From Rheinheimera sediminis (GTDB lineage: Bacteria > Pseudomonadota > Gammaproteobacteria > Enterobacterales > Alteromonadaceae), in assembly GCF_004005375.1 (NCBI RefSeq), contig NZ_RZUF01000007.1:62001-126000 (forward strand): DNA of 64,000 bases, read 5' to 3'. A program made the position numbers and the translations under genes. How positions within the stretch are numbered: the first letter of the stretch is position 1; every line of letters starts with the position of its first letter. Below the pieces are notes generated by a model. That model was not told the DNA's origin. It did not search any database and saw nothing but the letters and a program-made list of their open reading frames with translations. Positions 26,731 through 35,247 of the stretch are shown here, piece after piece.

Positions 26731-27372
26731 TCAAGCCTTCGCCTTACAAAAAGGCAAGGCTCTGGTGAAGTTGGCGATTTGCTGCACTTTACCGCGCTGT
26801 GGTCTCAGTGTAGACCAATAACGCCCTCCACCTTTCGCATCGTCGTTCCGTGCCGATTGGCTGATGACTCCATCGGTCTGAACCCATTTGCTCATGATTT
26901 TTACACCACACTTTAAGTTCACTTTTGGATCATGCAACTGCTGTGGTTGTTTTATGTCACAGGCATAACGGGGTTGATTAGCGCTTTCTTGAGAAATTTG
27001 CAACAGTCCCCGGCTTATAACCCGGCGACCTTGAGCATCTTTAAATTTTTCCTGATAATAAGACTGAGATTTGAAGTTACTTTCAGGTTTGGCCATAGCC
27101 GAAAACAAGGCTACCCAGAATTGATTTCTCTGCTGTTGCGGCAGGCGGGCATACAAGGGGCAAAAATTATGTATATCGGCCGGTACCAGCTTAACCAAGG
27201 GGGATTGAGCTACTGCCTGCTCAGTAATTCGGGTCCAACTGCCATCGCGGTTTTTTTCCGACCAGGCGGCGTAATCTGCGCTTTTTTGATGGCTAATGCT
27301 GCCCGCCATGGCAGATGTTGCAGATAAAGCACAAATAGCTGTAAGCATAAGTAGGGGGAGATTCAGCGGCAT
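26731..27372 (-). CDS. Transglycosylase SLT-like secreted lytic enzyme
   Basis: 213 residues from ATG 27372; an in-frame start at 27426 would give a non-signal-like extension. The signal peptide LLMLTAICALSATSAMA is followed by a lysozyme-like domain: KPESNF (the Glu expected to be catalytic), SRGLLQISQES and CGVKIMSKW. It probably cleaves peptidoglycan in the periplasm. Two Cys pairs may form disulfides. It runs convergent to bcsZ. Family membership rests on the E-S-x-F and GLLQ pattern, so specificity (MltE-, EtgA-like) is open. Confidence 0.72.
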   Translation of the reverse strand: MPLNLPLLMLTAICALSATSAMAGSISHQKSADYAAWSEKNRDGSWTRITEQAVAQSPLVKLVPADIHNFCPLYARLPQQQRNQFWVALFSAMAKPESNFKSQSYYQEKFKDAQGRRVISRGLLQISQESANQPRYACDIKQPQQLHDPKVNLKCGVKIMSKWVQTDGVISQSARNDDAKGGGRYWSTLRPQRGKVQQIANFTRALPFCKAKA

Positions 27373-27586
27373 CTGTTGTTTTTGTTCTTCCTGGTGAATG
27401 TTTTTGTATCGGCACAGTTCAGCCAAACTTCAGTTTCAGACTAATGATTTGTTGGCTTTGGCTCAAGCTTTTTTCTGCCCGAAGCAGGCAATAATTTAAA
27501 TTATCCCTCCCAAGGCACTTTGTGTGCTGGCAGAGCCAGATAAAACCAGATATGGTACTTCTATCACGGCATTTTTCAGGTGTAGC

Positions 27587-28585
27587 ATGCCTCACGATCA
27601 TTCAAATCCAGACCATAAAACTCATCAACATGGCGCAAGCTGTAATCATAGCCATGGCGCAGAGCATGACCACAACGATGCCGAGCATAAGCATTCCCAT
27701 GGTCTCTTTGGTCATCATCACCATCATGGTTCTGAATCTGGCAATATCGCCACCGCTTTTTGGCTGAACTTTAGTTTTACTATCATTGAGTTTATTGGCG
27801 GCTGGCTGACTAACAGCGTGGCTATCATGGCCGACGCGATGCACGATTTAGGCGATACACTGGCGATAGCTTTTGCCTGGTTTGCCGCTAAAATCGCAGG
27901 CAAAGAGGCGACGCCTCGTTACAGTTATGGCTACCGGCGCTGGTCCTTGTTGAGCGCTTTGGTCAACGGCGTTATTTTAGTGTTGGGCTCCTGCTGGATT
28001 TTGTATGAAGCCATACCTCGTTTATGGGAGCCACAATTGCCCCATGCTTTGGGTATGATGGGACTGGCGGTGTTAGGTGTGCTGGTCAACGGTGCTGCTG
28101 TATTCAAGTTAAGAGGTGGTAAAACTCAAAACGAAAAGGTGTTGACCTGGCACCTGCTGGAGGATGTATTAGGCTGGGTTGCAGTGCTGGTTGGTTCTAT
28201 TCTGATTTACTTTACCGATTGGGCTTGGATTGACCCAGTATTAAGCATAGGTTTTACCTGCTTTATTCTGATCAATGTCTGGCGCAATTTGCGCCGTACT
28301 CTGGCTTTGTTTTTACAGGTCAGCCCGGACCCAAAACTGGCAGCCAAAATAGAGCAGCAGTTGCAGCACCTTGAGTTTGTGCAGGACGTGCATCATTTAC
28401 ATTTATGGTCGCTGGACGGCGAAAAACATGTATTAACAGCGCATCTGGTGTTAAAAGCGGAAACGGCTACCGAGCAGTTAAAAACGCATAAAGAACAAAT
28501 ACGGCAGCTACTCCAGCCTTATCAGCTGGCACATACCACCATAGAGTTTGAGTTTAATCAGGAAGTTTGCCGGGATCAGCATTAA
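27587..28585 (+). CDS. Cation-diffusion-facilitator metal exporter (zinc/cobalt)
   Basis: 332 residues from ATG 27587, a typical CDF length. His-rich N-terminus (HDHSNPDHKTHQHG and more His-Gly clusters up to GHHHHHG) followed by six membrane helices. The transport site HxxxD and DxxxD appear as ADAMHDLGD in helix 2 and EDVLGW in helix 5, and the cytoplasmic C-terminal domain shows HHLHLWSLDGEKHVLTAHLV. It exports Zn2+ or similar ions by proton antiport across the inner membrane (ZitB/CzcD-like). The metal is not deducible beyond the His-rich loop favouring Zn. Confidence 0.88.
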   Translation: MPHDHSNPDHKTHQHGASCNHSHGAEHDHNDAEHKHSHGLFGHHHHHGSESGNIATAFWLNFSFTIIEFIGGWLTNSVAIMADAMHDLGDTLAIAFAWFAAKIAGKEATPRYSYGYRRWSLLSALVNGVILVLGSCWILYEAIPRLWEPQLPHALGMMGLAVLGVLVNGAAVFKLRGGKTQNEKVLTWHLLEDVLGWVAVLVGSILIYFTDWAWIDPVLSIGFTCFILINVWRNLRRTLALFLQVSPDPKLAAKIEQQLQHLEFVQDVHHLHLWSLDGEKHVLTAHLVLKAETATEQLKTHKEQIRQLLQPYQLAHTTIEFEFNQEVCRDQH

Positions 28586-28598
28586 AGACAGGCTGGTC

Positions 28599-28624
28599 GT
28601 AGGGGCTGTGGCTTGTCCCGGCCC
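28599..28624 (+). repeat. REP-like hairpin element, copy c
   Basis: GTAGGGGCTGTGGCTTGTCC then CGGCCC. One mismatch or two from copy b at 8147. Forms part of a cluster between the CDF gene and yfbR, with a degenerate copy (28653-28674) and an inverted copy (28698-28722). Confidence 0.65.
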
Positions 28625-28652
28625 GTCCATCTGCATCGCTTACCGTTACGAC

Positions 28653-28674
28653 GGGGGGCGGGATAAACCCACTC
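28653..28674 (-). repeat. Degenerate REP-like element, copy d
   Basis: On the minus strand it reads GAGTGGGTTTATCCCGCCCC CC. It keeps the stem-loop GGGTTTATCCC core also seen after ribE, but lacks an exact GTAGGGG tag. Confidence 0.4.
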
Positions 28675-28697
28675 GGGATTGGATTGTAATTTGAGAA

Positions 28698-28722
28698 GGG
28701 TGGGAGTAAACCCCACCCCTAC
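28698..28722 (-). repeat. REP-like element, copy e, overlapping the yfbR stop
   Basis: Minus strand: GTAGGGGTGGGGTTTACTCC followed by CACCC. Its TAG is the yfbR stop codon, the same arrangement as with the element after ribE. Opposite orientation to copy c, 74 bases away. Confidence 0.6.
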
Positions 28723-29333
28723 AGCTGGCCATCCTGTAAGCTGATTTCATCCAAAGACAGTGAAAAGCTTGGGATAAAAATCTCTAGGAAGTAGTTCACT
28801 TCCGGTAAAGCGTAGCCTTCGAGTACGTTTTCCAGTCGCTTTTTCGCCAGCACAAACTCATGATTGCCAGCAGACAACTCTTCCAGAGTCTTCACATAAG
28901 CACAGAGTGTATCCGCCGCTTTGACCAGCAGCTTTTCATCTGCTGAATACTGCTCTGATAGCAGCAACGACTGATAAAAGGGCTGTAATTTCTCTGGCAA
29001 CATCGACAGCAACTTTTGCTCAGCAATACGTTCTATCTTTTTGTATTCCTGAGCAATCTGAGCGTTAAAGTACTTTACTGGCGTAGGTAAATCTCCTGTC
29101 AGTACTTCACTGGCATCATGAAACAATGCCAGTGTTGCTAACCGCTCAGGTTGTACTTCACCGGCAAATACTTCACGACGAATAAGCGCCAGCATATGAG
29201 CCACCACAGCCACCTGATGGCTGTGTTCAGCTACATTTTCGGTGTTAACGTTTCTCATCAGCGGCCATCTGTTAATCAGCTTCATCCTGAACAGATGAGC
29301 GAAAAAATGGCTTGGTTTTTTATCTGTGATCAT
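28719..29333 (-). CDS. yfbR: 5'-deoxynucleotidase YfbR (HD domain)
   Basis: 204 residues, the usual length. HD-superfamily metal-dependent phosphohydrolase that removes phosphate from dNMPs (dAMP, dUMP and others). Seen: [16 protein letters not shown] (metal His) around residue 30-45, [21 protein letters not shown] (HD pair at about 69-70, plus the ET/LTGD-like motif) and the late Asp in [13 protein letters not shown]. coli yfbR is also next to the alaA (yfbQ) gene, as here. Confidence 0.93.
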   Translation of the reverse strand: MITDKKPSHFFAHLFRMKLINRWPLMRNVNTENVAEHSHQVAVVAHMLALIRREVFAGEVQPERLATLALFHDASEVLTGDLPTPVKYFNAQIAQEYKKIERIAEQKLLSMLPEKLQPFYQSLLLSEQYSADEKLLVKAADTLCAYVKTLEELSAGNHEFVLAKKRLENVLEGYALPEVNYFLEIFIPSFSLSLDEISLQDGQL

Positions 29334-29368
29334 TATGGCCTTTTACTGCGAATCCACTATTGCTGATG

Positions 29369-30583
29369 CTACTGCTGATAGCCCGGTAAAAACTGCGCTA
29401 AGCGGCCAATCGCCATTTCCAGTTGCTCTTTGTGCGGTAAAAACACAATACGGAAATGGTCCGGCTCAGGCCAGTTAAAAGCCCGACCATGCACCAGAAG
29501 TACCTTATGCTGGCGCAGGAAATCAAGCACCATCAGCTCATCATCTTTGATTTTAAACTTTTTACGATCCAGCTTAGGGAATAAGTACATAGCGCCTTTG
29601 GGCCGCACACAGCTGATACCATCAATACCAGTGACCAGTTTATGGGCTAAGTCCATTTGGTCATACAAACGGCCACCTGGTATGATCAGCTCATTAATAC
29701 TCTGGTAGCCACCTAAAGCTGTTTGTACCGCATGCTGACAAGGCACATTGGCACAGAGGCGCATAGACGCCAGAATATTTAAGCCTTCGACATAGTGTTT
29801 GGCCAGATGTTTAGCGCCGGACAATAAAATCCAGCCGATACGAAAACCGGCGATACGGTAGTTTTTCGATAAACCACCAAAGGTGAGCATAAATAAATCG
29901 TCTGTTAACGAAGCTGTTGTGACATGCTCTGCACCGTCATACAAAATTTTGTCGTAAATCTCGTCGCTCATCACCACCAGTTTATGCTCACGGGCAATGG
30001 CCAACAGCTCCAATAAAACCGCTTTAGAGTAAACAGCGCCTGTTGGATTATTTGGATTAATCAGCACCAGAGCTTTGGTTTTTTTAGTGATTTTGGCACG
30101 AATATCAGCTAAATCCGGAAACCAGTCTGATTGTTCATCGCAGCGGTAATGCACAGCGTTGCCGCCAGCCAGATTGACTGCAGCAGTCCAGAGTGGGTAA
30201 TCAGGGGAGGGGATCAACACCTCATCACCGTTATTCAGCAGCGCCTGCAACGACATCAGAATCAGCTCTGATACGCCGTTACCAATGTACACGTCGTCCG
30301 CATCTGCGCCTAAAATGCCGCGCTGCTGATAATACTGCGCCACAGCAACCCGGGCCGGATAAATACCTTGCGAGTCGCTATAGCCCTGAGCTGTGGGCAG
30401 GTTGTGGATCACGTGTTTTAAAATTTCATCCGGCGCTTCAAAACCAAAAGGCGCGGGATTACCAATATTGAGCTTTAAAATACGCTGACCTTCTTCTTCC
30501 ATCCGCTTGGCTTCACGTGCCACTGGACCCCGAATGTCATAACAAACCCCATCTAATTTTGTCGAGCGCTCTATTGGTTTCAT
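29369..30583 (-). CDS. alaA: Alanine-synthesising aminotransferase AlaA
   Basis: 404 residues, the same as E. coli AlaA (YfbQ). PLP-dependent class I aminotransferase that makes alanine from pyruvate and glutamate. Seen: LNIGNPAPFGFEAP near the N-terminus, NPNNPTGAVYS, SDEIYDKILYDG, the PLP-lysine motif LTFGGLSKNYRIAGFRIGW (Lys at about 240) and FRIVFLPHKEQL at the end. It precedes yfbR in the same direction. Confidence 0.95.
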   Translation of the reverse strand: MKPIERSTKLDGVCYDIRGPVAREAKRMEEEGQRILKLNIGNPAPFGFEAPDEILKHVIHNLPTAQGYSDSQGIYPARVAVAQYYQQRGILGADADDVYIGNGVSELILMSLQALLNNGDEVLIPSPDYPLWTAAVNLAGGNAVHYRCDEQSDWFPDLADIRAKITKKTKALVLINPNNPTGAVYSKAVLLELLAIAREHKLVVMSDEIYDKILYDGAEHVTTASLTDDLFMLTFGGLSKNYRIAGFRIGWILLSGAKHLAKHYVEGLNILASMRLCANVPCQHAVQTALGGYQSINELIIPGGRLYDQMDLAHKLVTGIDGISCVRPKGAMYLFPKLDRKKFKIKDDELMVLDFLRQHKVLLVHGRAFNWPEPDHFRIVFLPHKEQLEMAIGRLAQFLPGYQQ

Positions 30584-30828
30584 ACCGCTACCCTTATGTC
30601 TCCGTCTATTGTTTACCCCGTTGTACTTGAAGCCGCAGCTTTGTTGACTGCGCTGTTCGCCCTCGTCACATAGGACAACGATGCTGCCAGGTGCTCAATC
30701 ACTTGTCGCCGCGCGGCAAGTTCAATTACTTAAGGTTAATTAGTAAAATCTTTGCTTACACCTTTTTACACGCCTAGACGTCTTTTGCAAGTATGATTGA
30801 AAAAAAAAACGGGAAAATCAGGAGCTTT
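30584..30828. other. 245-base interval with dispersed repeat copy 2
   Basis: Between divergent alaA and the LRAT-like gene. It holds the repeat copy at 30618-30683, oriented + like copy 1: GTTGTACTTGAAGCCGCAGC then TTTGTTGACTGCGCTGTTCG then CCCTCGTCAC. An AGGAG ribosome-binding site for the downstream gene lies near 30818. No promoter elements are clear. Confidence 0.5.
30618..30683 (+). repeat. Dispersed repeat, copy 2
   Basis: The longest copy of the element, about 66 bases. It shares TTGTACYTGAAG.YGCAGC and the following GTTGA with copy 1 (3548), and in reverse complement GCTGYGGCTTCAAGTACRA with copy 3 (58325). It lies just upstream of alaA, near its start. Confidence 0.5.
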
Positions 30829-31239
30829 ATGACAAGTCTGCGAACTATCCCTGTTGGCGCTGTGGTTGGCTGCGAAATTTTTCAGTTTTTTGAGCACACA
30901 GGCATTTACATAGGGGAAGGGCAAATAGTGGAGCTGGCAGGGTCTGGTTTAGTGCGCGCCTTATCCTTTGAACGATTTTTGGCAGACCGCTCTGGCGCTG
31001 AACTGATTTTCGCCACCACTGCTGCAGGTGAGATCATAGGCTCTGAAATTGCGGCAAACAGGGCTATCGAGCAGATTTACAGTTATCAGGATTATGACTT
31101 GTTAAGGAACAACTGCCACCGCTTTACTTACGCTTGTATCAGCGGTGACTTGTTGCCATTAACCAGTTTTTTTGATTTAAAGCAGGCACTAACAAGGTAC
31201 TGGCGCTTTACACCCAATTGGTTACATAAAGCGCCTTAG
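30829..31239 (+). CDS. LRAT/NC-domain protein (NlpC/P60-like fold)
   Basis: 136 residues from ATG 30829, preceded by CAGGAG. An in-frame ATG at 30793 would add 12 residues without a site. The layout of the LRAT-like group of the NlpC/P60 superfamily is visible: catalytic His in FEHTGIYIG (about 23), a late NNCHRFTY with catalytic Cys (about 101) and DYDLL just before. Family members are acyltransferases or thiol hydrolases. In bacteria the substrates are unknown. No signal peptide. Confidence 0.75.
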   Translation: MTSLRTIPVGAVVGCEIFQFFEHTGIYIGEGQIVELAGSGLVRALSFERFLADRSGAELIFATTAAGEIIGSEIAANRAIEQIYSYQDYDLLRNNCHRFTYACISGDLLPLTSFFDLKQALTRYWRFTPNWLHKAP

Positions 31240-31247
31240 CAGACCAA

Positions 31248-31880
31248 TTACTGATTATCACGTACTTCGATATCACCTACACCTACATTGGCGTCCAGCT
31301 GTTTTTTGCCTTTACCATGCAATTGGCTTGAACTGGTGACCAGCACCTGATCACGTTCATAGCGACCTTTACCCCCCTTAATCGACGTGTCACCAACACC
31401 TGCATCTAGTTTAATAGAGTCAAATAGACTGGTGTCGACATCAATGTCCACTTCACCTACACCTAAATCAACGTTGATATCTGACGTCAGGTCGTCAATT
31501 TCAACTGAGCCCACACCTAAATTTAACGATACTGCTATGTCGGCTGGCATCATGACTGTCCAATTTTGATTGACGTCATTGTCATCTTCCAGATCAATTT
31601 TGAGTTTCAGCGCAGAGCCATTTTCCTGAACGCTAATCTGTGCATCTGACAAGTCTTTCCGGCTGCTGAACCAGCCTTCATCAGGCTCTAACTCCACTAC
31701 TAAACTTATGTCATGATTTTTAGTTACTTTGACCTTGATTTCCCCCACAGGGACGTCGAGCACCAGCCTGGTAAAGTTTTGTGCATCTATGGTTTTTTCC
31801 AGTACTTTGATATCTTCCGCAACTGCTGTCGTAGCAGATAAAGCCAAAACCAGAGTAGAAATTAAAGTAAGTTTACGCAT
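31248..31880 (-). CDS. Secreted repeat protein (DUF4097-like beta-solenoid)
   Basis: 210 residues with a signal peptide (LTLISTLVLALSATTAVA). The mature protein has short repeats about 15-20 residues apart with the core G-V-G-x-V/T-x-I: VPVGEIKVKV, LGVGSVEID, LGVGEVDID, AGVGDTSIK, VGVGDIEVR. This is the right-handed solenoid pattern of DUF4097/DUF2807-type putative adhesins. Acidic overall. Probably periplasmic or surface exposed; function unknown. It is divergent from the Bax-like gene. Confidence 0.72.
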   Translation of the reverse strand: MRKLTLISTLVLALSATTAVAEDIKVLEKTIDAQNFTRLVLDVPVGEIKVKVTKNHDISLVVELEPDEGWFSSRKDLSDAQISVQENGSALKLKIDLEDDNDVNQNWTVMMPADIAVSLNLGVGSVEIDDLTSDINVDLGVGEVDIDVDTSLFDSIKLDAGVGDTSIKGGKGRYERDQVLVTSSSQLHGKGKKQLDANVGVGDIEVRDNQ

Positions 31881-32098
31881 GTTATTTTCCTTTTTTCAAT
31901 GTTATAGCTGAGTATGCAGTTTTCCTGCCAACTTAAATGTTGTTTAAATACAGCGTATTACCATAATCTTGTTCAGCGGGGCTTAGTGTTAAGACCATTT
32001 TGTGGTCGAAACTATCAACAGATCTGGTTAGAATACGCACCGTTGTGGTCCAGCTCATTCAGTAGCGGGCTCGGATAAAAGCGAAATCAGGGTATAGC

Positions 32099-32959
32099 AT
32101 GAAAAAAACAGAATTGAGTTTTTGGTTAGTGTTATGGGCTGTTGTGCTATATGCCGCGGCTTACCCATGGCTGAAACCAGCTCCTGTTGAAGACATAGCT
32201 TCTTTAGCCGACTGGCAAATGCCTTCAAAATTAGAGGCTCTGGATGCAGCTGATCAACGCAAGCTATTAAAACGACTGGCTTATCCTGTGGCTCTGCCTA
32301 AACTATTGCCAGTGCCAGACTTTACGCAATACAAAGATGTGGTGAAGAAGAAAAAGGCTTTTTTTGACTATTTATTGCCTTTCATAGAACGTGAAAACGC
32401 CAGACTATTGCATATCAGGCTGCAGATCATCGAAGTTCAGCAGAAGCAGACTCAACAAGAACTGACAGTGGAGGAATACGCTTTTATCTACAGTCTGTAC
32501 GACGAATTTAAGCTGGATTATCCGGACGTAGATGAAGAAGGTTTTCGTTTATTGTTAACCAGGGTCGATATGATACCTGCAGACTTAGTGCTGATCCAGG
32601 CAGCAAAAGAATCAGGCTGGGGCACCAGTCGCTTTGCTTTAGAGGCCTATAACTTTTTTGGTCAGTGGTGTTTCAGAGCAGGTTGTGGCGTTGTGCCACA
32701 AAAACGCAGCGCAGGTAAATACCATGAGGTGGCAGTGTTTCCTGATGTAGCGGCTGCAATTAACAGTTACTTCTACAATCTGAACACCTTTTATGTGTAT
32801 GAAGATTTACGTCAAATCAGAGCAAAACGCCGCGCTGAAGGCGAAGTAGCCGGGCACCATCTGGTAACAGGGTTGATCCGGTATTCAGAGCGGGGGCAGG
32901 ATTATGTCAACGAAATCCATACCATGCTCAAAGCCAATACTAAACATATAGACAGCTAA
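32099..32959 (+). CDS. bax: Bax-like glucosaminidase-domain protein
   Basis: 286 residues with an N-terminal hydrophobic helix (WLVLWAVVLYAAAYPWL) serving as a membrane anchor or uncleaved signal. The C-terminal part resembles the GH73 glucosaminidase domain of E. coli Bax: IPADLVLIQAAKESGWGTSRFALEA carries the catalytic Glu (about 175), and YNFFGQWC and the NSYFYNLNTF repeat region follow. It should cut N-acetylglucosaminyl bonds in peptidoglycan. The next gene starts two bases after its stop. Confidence 0.88.
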   Translation: MKKTELSFWLVLWAVVLYAAAYPWLKPAPVEDIASLADWQMPSKLEALDAADQRKLLKRLAYPVALPKLLPVPDFTQYKDVVKKKKAFFDYLLPFIERENARLLHIRLQIIEVQQKQTQQELTVEEYAFIYSLYDEFKLDYPDVDEEGFRLLLTRVDMIPADLVLIQAAKESGWGTSRFALEAYNFFGQWCFRAGCGVVPQKRSAGKYHEVAVFPDVAAAINSYFYNLNTFYVYEDLRQIRAKRRAEGEVAGHHLVTGLIRYSERGQDYVNEIHTMLKANTKHIDS

Positions 32960-32961
32960 TA

Positions 32962-33609
32962 ATGAAATACTATGCTCTGGCCAGCGCGCTGGTTTTTTTT
33001 ACTGGTTCAGCTTTGGCTGATACTGTATTTAATTACGACGGCTTTTATGCCCGGATGAAAAAAAGTGAGAAGGTCGAGTTCAGCGATATTACCCTGGCTT
33101 TTATGCTGCAAAAGGCTGGCACAAATGAACCTTGTATAGTAGACAGAGCGCTGATAACCACTGATATCTCTGAAGCAGCTTTAACTATAGCGGGCAACGG
33201 GGAGCTGATTTTACCTTACGACGACCTACTCAATAGCCGTAAAGCACTGATTGTATTGCAGCAGCCTGATAATGCTGACTCCTGTGATTTGAACTTTAAG
33301 TTACGCAGCAAAATGCCAGTGCCACAACAAGTGTCTGTCGCGCAACTACGCAAGTTACAAAGCCAGTTTGACGAGCTTTTGGATTCATTGGCTGGTCTTG
33401 GTAAGTACTGGTTACCCGATGTTTCGGGTTTAACCCTGCATTTTGGCGCTGAAGTGATGGCTCAAAGTACAGATACGACTTTTCAGCAGCAACTGCTGTG
33501 TGAGCAAATGCGTTGTCGAATTCAGTTGCCAGCCAGTTTGGCTGACACTGCAACAGTTGAGTTTTCTAAAGTGCCGGATCACGCCACGCCTTTATTGCAG
33601 CAGCCTTAA
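32962..33609 (+). CDS. DUF2987-like secreted protein
   Basis: 215 residues with signal peptide (ASALVFFTGSALA). VFNYDGFYARMKKSEKVEFS near the N-terminus resembles the DUF2987 family, which has no known function. Two Cys pairs (Cys in NEPCIVD and DSCDL; CEQMRC) may be disulfide bonded. It is translationally coupled to the Bax-like gene (2-base gap) and sits five bases before the DTW gene, so the three form one operon. Confidence 0.7.
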   Translation: MKYYALASALVFFTGSALADTVFNYDGFYARMKKSEKVEFSDITLAFMLQKAGTNEPCIVDRALITTDISEAALTIAGNGELILPYDDLLNSRKALIVLQQPDNADSCDLNFKLRSKMPVPQQVSVAQLRKLQSQFDELLDSLAGLGKYWLPDVSGLTLHFGAEVMAQSTDTTFQQQLLCEQMRCRIQLPASLADTATVEFSKVPDHATPLLQQP

Positions 33610-33614
33610 ATCAA

Positions 33615-34184
33615 ATGCCTGAGCTGGTACTTTATCTGCTAACTCACAGCAGAGAACGGCAAAAGGCGACCAATACCGGTGCTTTAGTGATCCAGGCCTT
33701 GGCCGCTTCTGCGAAGGTCAGGGTTGAATTGATTGAGTGGCAGCGGAAAGAGCCCAATGCGCTGCTGTTGGAGTTATCCTCTTTGCAACACCTTGGTTTA
33801 GTTTATCCAGTATCACCGGATTTGATGCAGCCTGAAGCGCCTGTGGCCTGTTATTTACTGCAGCAAGGTCAATACCATGCTGTGAATGATGCGGGGTTTG
33901 AACGTCTTGCGTTACGTCAAACTGACGCTGTAAAACACTGGCTGTTGCTGGACGCAACCTGGCAGGAGGCCGCAAAAATGCTCAGGCAAAGCCCTTATCT
34001 GCACTCTTGTTATCGGCTTGGCATTAAACCGGATGCGCCTTCCGCCTACAGACTGAGACGTAATCAAAAAGACGGTGCTTTGTGTACAGCTGAAGTGGTG
34101 ATGGAGCTGTTGCTACAAAGCGGTTACCCGAATGAAAAAGAGCAGCTGATGCTGCTCTTTGAAGAATTTAACAAGCGTTGTTGA
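33615..34184 (+). CDS. DTW-domain tRNA-uridine aminocarboxypropyltransferase
   Basis: 189 residues. DTW-domain family (TapT/TuaA-like), which transfer the 3-amino-3-carboxypropyl group of S-adenosylmethionine to uridine of tRNA, making acp3U. The signature helix is KHWLLLDATWQEAAKML (about residue 117), and SPYLHSCYRLGIKPD and YRLRRNQKDGALCTAEV follow. Shorter than some relatives and lacking an N-terminal zinc cluster. It ends the bax operon, followed by a REP-like hairpin. Confidence 0.78.
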   Translation: MPELVLYLLTHSRERQKATNTGALVIQALAASAKVRVELIEWQRKEPNALLLELSSLQHLGLVYPVSPDLMQPEAPVACYLLQQGQYHAVNDAGFERLALRQTDAVKHWLLLDATWQEAAKMLRQSPYLHSCYRLGIKPDAPSAYRLRRNQKDGALCTAEVVMELLLQSGYPNEKEQLMLLFEEFNKRC

Positions 34185-34218
34185 ATTCTGAGTTGTGGCC
34201 TGACATCGAATTGGAATT

Positions 34219-34247
34219 GTAGACGGGTGGGGCAAGGCTGCCCCCTA
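34219..34247 (-). repeat. REP-like hairpin overlapping the ttcA stop
   Basis: A 6-bp stem GGGGCA (34229-34234) / TGCCCC (34239-34244) with the TAGGGGGCAG tag on the minus strand. Its TAG is the ttcA stop codon, again the same placement as with ribE and yfbR. The tag diverges somewhat from the family core. Confidence 0.45.
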
Positions 34248-35168
34248 AAGTAGTTCTACAAACTGAACTTTGCCAGTTACTGGTTCGTCTTCATCCTGGA
34301 TTAAACCTACTGGTACTTTGGGCACATCAGGTTTATCAAAAGCCATATCACCTTCCGCAGGTAACGGGCTCTCCTTACTGATAGCTGCGAAATCAAACAA
34401 GGTCCTGTCAATCATATGGGACGGTACTATATTCTGCATAGCCTGAAACATGGTTTCTATGCGGCCTGGGAAGCGTTTATCCCAATCTTGTAACATTTCT
34501 TTGACGACCTGACGTTGTAAACCATCTTGTGAGCCGCATAAGTTGCAAGGAATGATCGGAAACTCACGGGCAATGGAGTATTTTTCGATGTCTTTTTCGC
34601 GGCAATAAGCCAAAGGGCGAATGACGATATGTTCGCCGTTGTCGCTGATTAGTTTAGCTGGCATGGACTTCATTTTCCCACCGTAAAACATATTCAGAAA
34701 CATAGTTTCTATCATGTCATCCCTGTGGTGGCCTAGAGCTATTTTAGTAGCTCCCAGCTCTTTGGCTGTGCGATACAAAATACCACGGCGCAAGCGCGAG
34801 CATAAAGAGCAGGTGGTTTTTCCTTCAGGAATTTTATCTTTTACGATGGAGTAGGTGTCTTCAGTCACTATCTGGAAATCGACGCCTATAGAGCTTAAGT
34901 AATTTGGTAATACATCAGCTGGAAACCCCGGCTGTTTCTGATCAAGGTTAACAGCAACTATAGAAAACTGAATAGGTGCGGATTGTTGTAAATTCAACAA
35001 GATATCCAAAAGAGTGTAGCTGTCTTTACCACCTGACAAGCACACCATGACTTTGTCGCCTTCTTCAATCATATTAAAGTCGGCAATAGCCTGTCCTACG
35101 CCGCGGCGCAAGCGTTTGTGTAATTTGTTCAGGTTATATTGTGCTTTGGCTTCGGCTGCATGTGACAT
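34245..35168 (-). CDS. ttcA: tRNA 2-thiocytidine synthetase TtcA
   Basis: 307 residues. Thiolates C32 of tRNAs using an Fe-S cluster. PP-loop [13 protein letters not shown] at about 45-57, [10 protein letters not shown] and CNLCGSQ Cys pairs that bind the cluster, and the central [19 protein letters not shown]. Conserved neighbourhood fnr-uspE-ttcA as in E. coli and Shewanella. Confidence 0.96.
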   Translation of the reverse strand: MSHAAEAKAQYNLNKLHKRLRRGVGQAIADFNMIEEGDKVMVCLSGGKDSYTLLDILLNLQQSAPIQFSIVAVNLDQKQPGFPADVLPNYLSSIGVDFQIVTEDTYSIVKDKIPEGKTTCSLCSRLRRGILYRTAKELGATKIALGHHRDDMIETMFLNMFYGGKMKSMPAKLISDNGEHIVIRPLAYCREKDIEKYSIAREFPIIPCNLCGSQDGLQRQVVKEMLQDWDKRFPGRIETMFQAMQNIVPSHMIDRTLFDFAAISKESPLPAEGDMAFDKPDVPKVPVGLIQDEDEPVTGKVQFVELL

Positions 35169-35181
35169 AAAACAACGACCC

Positions 35182-35220
35182 TAAATAAAAATGGCGCGTA
35201 GTATAACGAACTACGCGCCA
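35182..35220 (-). terminator. Intrinsic terminator between uspE and ttcA
   Basis: 11-bp stem TGGCGCGTAGT / ACTACGCGCCA (35192-35202 and 35210-35220, seven-base loop). On the minus strand the second arm is followed by TTTTTATTT. It lies 28 bases after the uspE stop and separates it from ttcA. Confidence 0.85.
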
Positions 35221-35247
35221 GCTTTGTAGCTTTGGATCTTGCTGAAC

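Noticed and set aside
26932-27327. 131-codon plus-strand frame inside the SLT gene
   Set aside because: Opposite strand of a clear signal-peptide protein with SLT motifs; the real gene is on the minus strand.
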